Source: Candidatus Wallbacteria bacterium (GTDB lineage Bacteria; Muiribacteriota; JAQTZZ01). Taken from it: 11,849 nucleotides of DNA. The position numbers were made by a program, and so were the translations under genes. Under the pieces are notes generated by a model. The model saw only the letters and a program-made list of their open reading frames with translations, was not told where the DNA came from and did no database searches. Location of the stretch: positions 1-11,849 of the forward strand of contig JAQTRI010000070.1 of the NCBI GenBank assembly GCA_028711905.1, written 5' to 3'. Every line of letters starts with the position of its first letter. Positions within the stretch are counted from its first letter, which is position 1. Below, piece after piece: positions 5,427 through 11,405 of the stretch.

Positions 5427-6623
5427 ATGCATGGAATTAATTCGCTGATTGAACGGAAGTATCTGATCAGCCAGGTGCTGCAAAGCCTGGAAGAAGCGCC
5501 AGTCACCGTACTGCTCGGCGCCAGGCAGAGCGGCAAAACCACCCTGGCCAGGATGGTTTCTGATTTGTATCGGCAGGCTTCAGGAAACGAGGTCCACTAT
5601 TTCGATCTGGAGACTCCTTCAGCGCGCGCAGCCCTGTCAACTCCGGAACTGACGCTGCAGTCGTTGGAAGGGCTGGTAGTGATCGACGAAATCCAGCGCC
5701 TGCCGCAGCTTTTCGAAATCCTGCGTCCGCTCTCTGATCGCCGGGAGACCCCGGCCCACTTTCTGATCCTCGGCAGCGCTTCACCATACCTGATCCGTGG
5801 AGTTTCCGAGTCGCTGGCCGGCCGCTGTCTGTTCGTTCCGGTACCGGGATTTTCCCTTGAAGAACTCGGTGCGGAAGCCATGGAAACTCTCTGGACCCGT
5901 GGTGGATTACCTCGTTCCTGGCTCGCTGCAAACGATTGCGCCAGCATGAGATGGAGGCGGGCTTTTATCACGACCTTCCTTGAGCGCGACATTCCCCAGC
6001 TGGGGTTGCACATCCCCTCAGAATCCCTGCGCCGTTTCTGGACCATGATTGCGCACAGCCACGCCAAGCTCTGGAACGCGTCCGAACTGGCCCGCTCGCT
6101 CTCACTTTCGTCCAAGACGGTTCTTTCTTACCGCGACATACTCTCAGGCAGTTACATGTTGCGTGTCCTGCCACCCTGGCTGGAAAACCTGAAAAAACGC
6201 CAGGTCAAGTCCCCGAAGATATATATCCGCGACAGCGGGCTGCTGCACGCCCTGCTCGGAATCTCCGATCGGCTCGAACTGGGTTCGCACCCTGAATACG
6301 GCGCTTCCTGGGAGGGCTTCGCTCTGGAACAGCTTCTTGCAGCATACGGCCATGAAGACGCTTACTTCTGGAACACCCTGCAGGGCGCTGAACTGGACCT
6401 GCTGCTGTTCCGCGATGGCCGGCGCTTCGGATTTGAATTCAAATGCAGCGATGCTCCGACCATGACCAAGTCCATGCACATAGCGCTCACAGACCTGGGA
6501 TTGAAAAAACTGTTCGCCGTGTATCCTGGTCAGGAACGATATCCCATCCACGAAAAAGCCGAGGCGGTTCCTCTGCACGCCTGCCTCAAGGCAGATCTGT
6601 TTCAACCGCAGGGAAGGAAGTGA
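5427..6623 (+). CDS. ATP-binding protein, AAA_14 plus DUF4143 type (second, divergent copy)
   Basis: The 398-residue protein has the same layout as the preceding ATPase but little direct similarity to it. Walker A is GARQSGKT (31-38), Walker B is VVIDEIQ (84-90) and the sensor-1-like strand is LILGSAS (113-119). The DUF4143 part runs from about residue 175. It includes ERDIPQLG (186-193), the motif KIYIRDSGLLHALLGI (264-279), and a PD-(D/E)xK-like set: E297, E322-L-D324 and E337-F-K339. This is the common bacterial form annotated as 'ATP-binding protein, DUF4143'. The role is unknown, and both ATPase and nuclease activity are inferred from the fold. The protein is complete. It starts at ATG 5427 without a well-placed ribosome binding site. 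The glutamine amidotransferase gene follows after 4 bases, so the two are probably co-transcribed. Confidence 0.85.
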   Translation: MHGINSLIERKYLISQVLQSLEEAPVTVLLGARQSGKTTLARMVSDLYRQASGNEVHYFDLETPSARAALSTPELTLQSLEGLVVIDEIQRLPQLFEILRPLSDRRETPAHFLILGSASPYLIRGVSESLAGRCLFVPVPGFSLEELGAEAMETLWTRGGLPRSWLAANDCASMRWRRAFITTFLERDIPQLGLHIPSESLRRFWTMIAHSHAKLWNASELARSLSLSSKTVLSYRDILSGSYMLRVLPPWLENLKKRQVKSPKIYIRDSGLLHALLGISDRLELGSHPEYGASWEGFALEQLLAAYGHEDAYFWNTLQGAELDLLLFRDGRRFGFEFKCSDAPTMTKSMHIALTDLGLKKLFAVYPGQERYPIHEKAEAVPLHACLKADLFQPQGRK

Positions 6624-6627
6624 TCCT

Positions 6628-7404
6628 ATGTGCCGCATGATCATGGCTCTCGGCGATTTCGATCCCGGTCCTGTGGTGGACGGGCTGCTGCTCATGGCCT
6701 CGGATCAGAATGAGAAACACGAATGCAATCGCTGCTGCAAGGGCGGCCAGGGGAGTTTCACGCACAGGGATGGCTGGGGAGCGCTGGAATATGACGGCAG
6801 GGATTTCAAAATCACTCGTTCAGACCTTTTCTGTGTCGAGGATTCCTCAATCAATGCTCTGAAGTCCGATTATTCGCGTCTTCTTGTACTGCACGCGCGC
6901 AAGCACTCCTCAGGCACCAGAGCCATTCCTGACCCGCATCCGTTTTTGAAAACGATCAATGGACAGGATTTTTTCTTCTGCCACAACGGCACTGTCTGGG
7001 ACGACCTGAATGATGCCCGCGCCTTTGAACCTGACGGGGACACTGATTCTGAGCGCCTGTTTTCTGTGCTGCTGAAAGGTTACCTGGATCAGGGTCTGAC
7101 CGGCCTGAAACGCAGGCTGTGGGAATTGCGGGAATTCAGCGGAGCCAGCTTTTTCTTCGGCAGCCGGGACTTCGCATGCGCCTGCACCTATTACAACATG
7201 GACCGGTCGACAATCCGATTAAAACCTCCGACCCCCAGGCCTTCGTATTACACCCTGAAAACCGCGAACACCGGAAACGCCATTTTCATCAGCTCGGAAA
7301 CCGTGCCTATGCCGAAAGTATCAGAATGGAACCGGCTCGAACGCGGACGGATTGTTATCATCGATCAGGAAAATCTGAGCTGCAGACTTGAGCAGATCTA
7401 CTGA
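6628..7404 (+). CDS. stand-alone class II glutamine amidotransferase
   Basis: The 258-residue protein belongs to the Ntn-type (class II) glutaminase family of the YafJ/EgtC kind. After removal of Met1, Cys2 would be the N-terminal nucleophile that releases ammonia from glutamine. Supporting motifs in order are HRDGWG (46-51), HARKHS (89-94, with the Arg that holds the glutamine carboxylate), CHNG (118-121, oxyanion-hole Asn-Gly) and DTDSERLF (138-145, glutamine amino-group binding). All key residues are present, so the enzyme should be active. It has no fused synthetase domain, so its acceptor enzyme is unknown; the adjacent PPDK-like protein is one guess. An odd feature is a cluster H31, C33, C36, C37 in the region between the nucleophile strand and HRDGWG, which could bind metal. 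AAGGAAG at 6614-6620 precedes ATG by 7 bases and overlaps the end of the upstream ATPase gene. Confidence 0.85.
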   Translation: MCRMIMALGDFDPGPVVDGLLLMASDQNEKHECNRCCKGGQGSFTHRDGWGALEYDGRDFKITRSDLFCVEDSSINALKSDYSRLLVLHARKHSSGTRAIPDPHPFLKTINGQDFFFCHNGTVWDDLNDARAFEPDGDTDSERLFSVLLKGYLDQGLTGLKRRLWELREFSGASFFFGSRDFACACTYYNMDRSTIRLKPPTPRPSYYTLKTANTGNAIFISSETVPMPKVSEWNRLERGRIVIIDQENLSCRLEQIY

Positions 7405-7446
7405 CACTCCATCTTCTGACTATCGCGCCATAATACTGGTTCCGGT

Positions 7447-7475
7447 TTGACTACCTGGCTGTTTTTCAATACTTT
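7447..7475 (+). promoter_or_regulatory. weak candidate promoter for the PPDK-like gene
   Basis: TTGACT (7447-7452, 5 of 6) is followed after 17 bases by TACTTT (7470-7475, only 3 of 6). Transcription would start near 7482, just ahead of AAGGA at 7494-7498. The 100-base gap after the amidotransferase gene shows no terminator, so read-through from upstream is equally possible. Confidence 0.25.
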
Positions 7476-7504
7476 ATCTCCATCTTTCTCTGAAAGGAAC
7501 CGGC

Positions 7505-9778
7505 GTGGACACACACCGTTTTGACGAAGTCATAGAAAAGATCACGGCGGACAAGGATTTTCTGCGCTGGGCAGTCGACAACAAGGGCCTGGCAGTCATG
7601 TACCTGCAGTATAAGAAGCACGGTCCGGAGAGCGATCCTCAGGAAAAGAAAACCCTGCTGGAAAGCCTTTCAAGACTGCTCATCTCTGGAAACGAACACT
7701 GCATCGCCCTGATCGGCAGCCTGTTCGAATACGATGATCTTCTGTCCATCGAAAACCAGGTCATCGGCAAAGGCAAGATCGGAGGCAAAACAACCGGCAT
7801 GCTGCTGGCGTTCAACTCAATAAAAAAGTATCAGGAAAAACTGGGATGCCGGATCAGTATTCCTGATTCATGGTCCATCGGCAGCGGTGTGTTCACGGAT
7901 TTTCTGAAACGCAATGGTCTGGAACGCTTTGAGCATGTCAAGTTCCTCAAAGACAGCTATGAGGAAAATTTTCAGGAATTTCTTGACGCTCTTCCCATTA
8001 CCGAGTTCGATCCTGAAGTTGTGGAAAAAGTCATTGAGCTGCTGGAGAAAACCGCGGGCGAACCTTTGATCCTCAGGTCTTCCTCCCTGCTGGAGGACAG
8101 CTTCGGCACCCCGTTCGCCGGCAAATATGACAGCTTTTTTCTTGCCAACAGTTTTTCCCCTGAAGAAAACCTGAACGCCTTTTTCAGCGCCGTCAAACTG
8201 ATCTACGCCTCAGTATACAACCCCAATTCCCTTGAATACCGCAGAAAGAAAAACCTGCTGAACGAATATGAAGCCATGGCCGTTCTAGTACAGAAAGTTG
8301 TCGGGACGCGTTTAACCGGCCCTGCCGGCGAGCAGTACTTTCTTCCCCTCTTCTCTGGAGTCGGGTTTTCCCAGAACTGCTATCCCTGGTCAGACAGGGT
8401 TGCGCAGGAGGATGGTGTTGCCAGACTGGCCGTGGGATTGGGGACTGCTGTTGTTGAAGTGCAGGAAAACGAGAGAACCTTTATCTGCGATCTTTCCAAT
8501 TTTTCCAAGCCGGTCAAGGACACAGACGAGTTTCTCAGATACTCCCAGAAAACAGTCCATGTGGTTGACCTGAACGAACATGACTTTACCAGAAGCGTCA
8601 AGCTGGTGCCGATCAGTTGCCTTCCTTCCCTGTCAGGAATCCCTGGAATCACTGATGTGATGGAGATCGCTGACCGTCAGACCGGAGATCTCAGGCCATA
8701 TACTCCCGGTACAGAAAGCACAGGCTACCCGTTCGTGACATTTACAGGGATCAGAGAATGGGGCAAAATCATCAGGGAAACATTGAAAACCGTTGAATTT
8801 CACTATTCAATCAGGGATACGATTCAGTACCTTAACGATATTAAGTGGGACACTGTCGGAAGTATCATCAGAATTCTGAACTCAATGGATCTTGATTCAG
8901 CTGATGATCCGGAAAGTCTCTATCTCGTTGATGTTTATCATTTTCTCAAAGAAGATACGATTCTGGATTTCAAACCAGAACTTGTCGATGGTTTTTTTCG
9001 GGACAACAGAAGCGCAGGCAAGAATCTTAAAGACATGCTGCGCTTAGTAACAGACTCCAAGAAACTCCTGAGATCCATGGATAATTTCGAATCATTCAGA
9101 AAAACTGTCAGCGAAGTACAGAGCCGAACCATTCTCGAAGGCATTAAAAAAATCATGTCCCGTAACGCCCTTGATATGGAATTCGCCGTATCAGGCAGTT
9201 CGTTTTTTATTCTGCAGTGCCGTCCTCTGATCATGTACAGCGCTTCCCTTCAGGATAAAACCATCGGTACCATCCCTGAGGAAAGGAAGTTTATTGACAC
9301 GCACTGGCCCTGCCCTGACGCAAGAATCGAAGGGATTTCCCATGTGCTTTTCGTTGACGACACCTTATATTCCGAGCTGCCGGAAAACCAGAAATTCGCA
9401 CTCTGTGCTAAGATCGGGGACATCAATAGCCGACTCAAAAATTACATGATCCTCATGCCCGGCAGGGTCGGTTCGCGATGCCCGGAACTTGGGGTGCCTG
9501 TCGGCTACCGTGACATCAACAACTCCCGCGTTCTGGTCGAATACCCGCTGGAACAGCACATGCCGGAATTCTCTTATGGTTCACATTTCTATCTGGATTT
9601 AGTCGGAGACGGGATTTATACCTTTGCCGTGGAAAAAGGAAATCTGTTCCGCAAAGAGCTGATCGCATTGAGAAAAAAGGAAGAATACTATTCCGGCGCG
9701 GTTATTGTAGCCGAGATTCCGATGAATGTTTATATGTCAGGCATTGATCGCCGGATCGTCTGCGAAATCATGGAATAA
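7505..9778 (+). CDS. PPDK/PEP-synthase-type nucleotide-binding protein lacking the phosphohistidine domain
   Basis: The 757-residue protein carries the N-terminal PEP/pyruvate-binding (ATP-grasp-like) domain of pyruvate phosphate dikinase and PEP synthase. Motifs are GKGKIGGKTTGMLLA (88-102), RSSSLLEDSFGTPFAGKYDS (191-210) and the closing FFILQCRPL (567-575). The segment of about 290-540 is a long, less conserved insertion. The swivelling phosphohistidine domain (TxGGxxxHAA-type motif) and the PEP-binding barrel are absent, so it cannot run the normal dikinase reaction alone. The C-terminal 180 residues contain MILMPGRVGSRCPELGVPVGY (648-668 region) and YGSHFYLDL. From memory these resemble the GPGRWGS...LGIPV and SQGTHFFQN motifs at the end of some annotated PEP-synthase-like proteins, here somewhat diverged. 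It may phosphorylate or adenylate an unknown partner. The start is GTG at 7505 with AAGGA 6 bases upstream. It ends just before the shared terminator. Confidence 0.75.
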   Translation: MDTHRFDEVIEKITADKDFLRWAVDNKGLAVMYLQYKKHGPESDPQEKKTLLESLSRLLISGNEHCIALIGSLFEYDDLLSIENQVIGKGKIGGKTTGMLLAFNSIKKYQEKLGCRISIPDSWSIGSGVFTDFLKRNGLERFEHVKFLKDSYEENFQEFLDALPITEFDPEVVEKVIELLEKTAGEPLILRSSSLLEDSFGTPFAGKYDSFFLANSFSPEENLNAFFSAVKLIYASVYNPNSLEYRRKKNLLNEYEAMAVLVQKVVGTRLTGPAGEQYFLPLFSGVGFSQNCYPWSDRVAQEDGVARLAVGLGTAVVEVQENERTFICDLSNFSKPVKDTDEFLRYSQKTVHVVDLNEHDFTRSVKLVPISCLPSLSGIPGITDVMEIADRQTGDLRPYTPGTESTGYPFVTFTGIREWGKIIRETLKTVEFHYSIRDTIQYLNDIKWDTVGSIIRILNSMDLDSADDPESLYLVDVYHFLKEDTILDFKPELVDGFFRDNRSAGKNLKDMLRLVTDSKKLLRSMDNFESFRKTVSEVQSRTILEGIKKIMSRNALDMEFAVSGSSFFILQCRPLIMYSASLQDKTIGTIPEERKFIDTHWPCPDARIEGISHVLFVDDTLYSELPENQKFALCAKIGDINSRLKNYMILMPGRVGSRCPELGVPVGYRDINNSRVLVEYPLEQHMPEFSYGSHFYLDLVGDGIYTFAVEKGNLFRKELIALRKKEEYYSGAVIVAEIPMNVYMSGIDRRIVCEIME

Positions 9779-9807
9779 AAACAGGGGTGAATATTTATTC
9801 ACCCCTG
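9777..9807 (-). terminator. intrinsic terminator of gdhA, possibly bidirectional
   Basis: An 11-bp perfect stem (9782-9792 with 9797-9807, loop ATTT) lies between the convergent PPDK-like and gdhA genes. Read on the minus strand, the hairpin is followed at once by five T residues (AAAAA at 9777-9781 on the plus strand), a typical intrinsic terminator for gdhA. On the plus strand it is followed only by CATTCATTCAT, so termination of the PPDK-like transcript would be weaker. It overlaps the PPDK-like stop codon. Confidence 0.85.
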
Positions 9808-9836
9808 CATTCATTCATCGTTCAATCAGCGTAAAA

Positions 9837-11183
9837 TCAGACCACTCCGTAGGCCAGCATGGCTTTAGCCACTTTAAGGAACCCGGCGATATTAGCGCCT
9901 GCGGCATAGTCGTCCTTGTCAAAACCATAGTCTGACGCAGCCTTTCTGCAGGTGTCGTGAATGCCGGTCATGATCACTTTCAGTCTCTGGTCGACTTCTT
10001 CCGATGCCCAGGAGAGTCTCAAACTGTTCTGGCTCATCTCCAGGCCGGAAGTGGCGACCCCACCTGCATTGACAGCCTTGCCCGGGCCATAGGGGATTTT
10101 TTTCTCCTTGAATACCGCGATCGCGTCAGGAGTACAGCCCATGTTAGAAACTTCGGCCACAAACTGGCATCCGTTTTTTGCCAGTTCTTCGGCATCGCTC
10201 TTGCCCAGCTCGTTCTGTGTAGCGCATGGCATGGCGATATCGCACTTGACACTCCATGGCCGTTTCCCGGCAGTAAACTGAACGCCGAACTTGTCGGCAT
10301 AGTCCTTGACCTTGTCGCGCCTGGAGTTTCTCATCTCCAGAAGATAATCGATCTTTGCGCCTGTGATACCGTCCGGATCATGAATAAAACCATCCGGGCC
10401 TGACAAGGTTACCACCTTGGCTCCCAGCTCTGCGGCTTTGATACAGGTCCCCCACGCCACATTGCCGAACCCGGACGCAGTGATGATTTTACCCTTGAGA
10501 TCCATTTTCTTAGCCTTGAGCATACAGTCAACAAAATATACCCCGCCAAAGCCTGTGGCTTCAGGCCTGACCAGGCTGCCGCCATACTCAAGTCCTTTGC
10601 CTGTCAGAACACCGGTATGCTCATTGCAGATTTTCTTGTAATACCCGAACAGGTATCCGATCTCGCGTCCACCCACACCGATGTCTCCCGCGGGAACATC
10701 GACATCAGCCCCAATATGGCGGAACAGTTCTCTCATAAAGGCCTGGCAGAATCTCATGATTTCCCTGTCGGACTTGCCTGTCGGGTCGAAATCGCTTCCG
10801 CCCTTGCCGCCGCCCATTGGGAGAGTTGTCAGAGAATTTTTGAAAATCTGTTCAAAGCCCAGGAATTTGATGATTCCCAGGTTGACTGAAGAATGAAAGC
10901 GCAATCCACCCTTGTACGGTCCGATCGCGTTGTTGAACTGCACACGGAAACCACGGTTGATCCTCACCACCCCATTATCGTCTTCCCATGGCACCCTGAA
11001 CATGATCTGCCTGTCAGGCTCAACGACACGCTCGTAAATCGCGGCTTTAACAAATTCCGGATGTCTTTCAACAGTCGGCTCAAGGCTTTCCATCACTTCA
11101 GTGACTGCCTGAATAAATTCCGGCTGATCGCGGTCCGTCTTCTTGACCTTCTCGATAACATTCTTGATGACTGACGCAGACAT
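9837..11183 (-). CDS. gdhA: glutamate dehydrogenase, hexameric type, probably NAD(H)-linked
   Basis: GdhA interconverts glutamate and 2-oxoglutarate plus ammonia in the cytoplasm. The 448 residues match the usual ~450 of the small hexameric class. The substrate domain has GPYKGGLRF (88-96), PMGGGKGGSDFDP (122-134, catalytic Lys127) and PAGDIGVGGREIG (164-176, catalytic Asp167). The Rossmann fingerprint is SGFGNVAWG (237-245), followed after the second strand by SGPDG (261-265). From memory, the NAD-specific Clostridium symbiosum enzyme has the same Phe (GFGNV) and Pro (SGPDG), and changing them favours NADP. I therefore infer NAD(H) use and a catabolic, deaminating role, though many annotations would say NADP. 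ATG at 11181-11183 has GGGAGG at 11191-11196; an ATG 7 codons upstream lacks such a site. The gene is divergent from the NuoE-like gene and ends at the hairpin terminator. Confidence 0.95.
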   Translation of the reverse strand: MSASVIKNVIEKVKKTDRDQPEFIQAVTEVMESLEPTVERHPEFVKAAIYERVVEPDRQIMFRVPWEDDNGVVRINRGFRVQFNNAIGPYKGGLRFHSSVNLGIIKFLGFEQIFKNSLTTLPMGGGKGGSDFDPTGKSDREIMRFCQAFMRELFRHIGADVDVPAGDIGVGGREIGYLFGYYKKICNEHTGVLTGKGLEYGGSLVRPEATGFGGVYFVDCMLKAKKMDLKGKIITASGFGNVAWGTCIKAAELGAKVVTLSGPDGFIHDPDGITGAKIDYLLEMRNSRRDKVKDYADKFGVQFTAGKRPWSVKCDIAMPCATQNELGKSDAEELAKNGCQFVAEVSNMGCTPDAIAVFKEKKIPYGPGKAVNAGGVATSGLEMSQNSLRLSWASEEVDQRLKVIMTGIHDTCRKAASDYGFDKDDYAAGANIAGFLKVAKAMLAYGVV

Positions 11184-11209
11184 GATAGAACCTCCCGCAT
11201 TCAACTTCT

Positions 11210-11232
11210 TGCCCTGCGCATTGAGCAGGGCA
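11210..11232 (-). other. GC-rich hairpin in the gdhA leader
   Basis: TGCCCTGC (11210-11217) pairs perfectly with GCAGGGCA (11225-11232) around a 7-base loop. On the gdhA mRNA it would stand 13 bases upstream of the Shine-Dalgarno sequence. No T-run follows, so it is not a terminator. It could protect the 5' end of the message or take part in control; neither is shown. Confidence 0.45.
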
Positions 11233-11256
11233 CCCCAGATAATTAATGATTCACTA

Positions 11257-11284
11257 TATACTGCCCCTGATTATACTACCCCTG
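11257..11284. repeat. 13-bp direct repeat (12 of 13 identical) over the gdhA -10 region
   Basis: TATACTGCCCCTG (11257-11269) and TATACTACCCCTG (11272-11284) differ at one base and are spaced by 15 bases. On the gdhA strand each reads CAGGGG(C/T)AGTATA. The upstream copy contains the -10 region and the downstream copy lies at the start of the transcript. It may be a regulator site or a duplicated promoter element. Confidence 0.5.
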
Positions 11285-11301
11285 CCCTGTCACCATGTCA
11301 A
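11273..11301 (-). promoter_or_regulatory. promoter of gdhA
   Basis: On the minus strand a perfect TTGACA (11296-11301) is followed after 17 bases by TAGTAT (11273-11278, 4 of 6). A perfect TATAAT sits at 11270-11275 but at 20-base spacing, so the exact register is uncertain. The start would be near 11265, giving a leader of about 80 bases that includes the GC-rich hairpin. Confidence 0.55.
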
Positions 11302-11308
11302 TTGGTTA

Positions 11309-11324
11309 TGTGAAATTTTTCACA
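11309..11324. promoter_or_regulatory. CRP/FNR-superfamily-type binding site (TGTGA-N6-TCACA)
   Basis: TGTGA (11309-11313), six bases, then TCACA (11320-11324) is a perfect match to the CRP half-site consensus and spacing. The palindrome actually extends to TGTGAA/TTCACA. It lies just upstream of the gdhA -35 box (centre about 51 bases before the inferred gdhA start) and about 68 bases before the inferred start of the divergent NuoE-like gene. Both placements are possible for an activator. Which family member binds (cAMP-, redox- or other-responsive) cannot be told. Confidence 0.55.
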
Positions 11325-11349
11325 AACGCCGCACTTTTATTGCGCGCAT

Positions 11350-11378
11350 TTGACACTAAAGCCGGAAGATTCTATTTT
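11350..11378 (+). promoter_or_regulatory. promoter of the NuoE/HndA-type gene
   Basis: A perfect TTGACA (11350-11355) is followed after 17 bases by TATTTT (11373-11378, 4 of 6). Transcription should start near 11385, with AAGGGGG at 11394-11400 serving the ATG at 11406. It is the best-formed plus-strand promoter in the divergent region. Confidence 0.6.
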
Positions 11379-11405
11379 ATCCATATCACCAGCAAGGGGG
11401 CGCAG

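Noticed and set aside
5503..6115. Two long minus-strand frames opposite the second ATPase
   Set aside because: They overlap each other and a clear gene, are arginine/serine-rich in the way shadow frames are, and match no family.
1144..6623. Anti-phage defence island built from the toxin-antitoxin pair and the two ATPases
   Set aside because: Toxin-antitoxin pairs and AAA_14/DUF4143 ATPases are scattered widely in bacterial chromosomes. There is no integrase, no restriction or CRISPR gene, and no change in base composition to mark an island.
6144..6695. 183-codon open frame on the minus strand
   Set aside because: It lies almost wholly opposite the second ATPase gene, whose motifs are unmistakable. 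It has no recognisable domain and no ribosome binding site noted.
9957..10403. 148-codon plus-strand frame opposite gdhA
   Set aside because: It is fully antisense to a highly conserved enzyme, with no family features. A shadow of gdhA codons explains it.
11184..11204. Start of gdhA seven codons upstream
   Set aside because: The segment would contain the GGGAGG Shine-Dalgarno sequence of the inner ATG. The resulting length and sequence at the inner ATG fit the family better.
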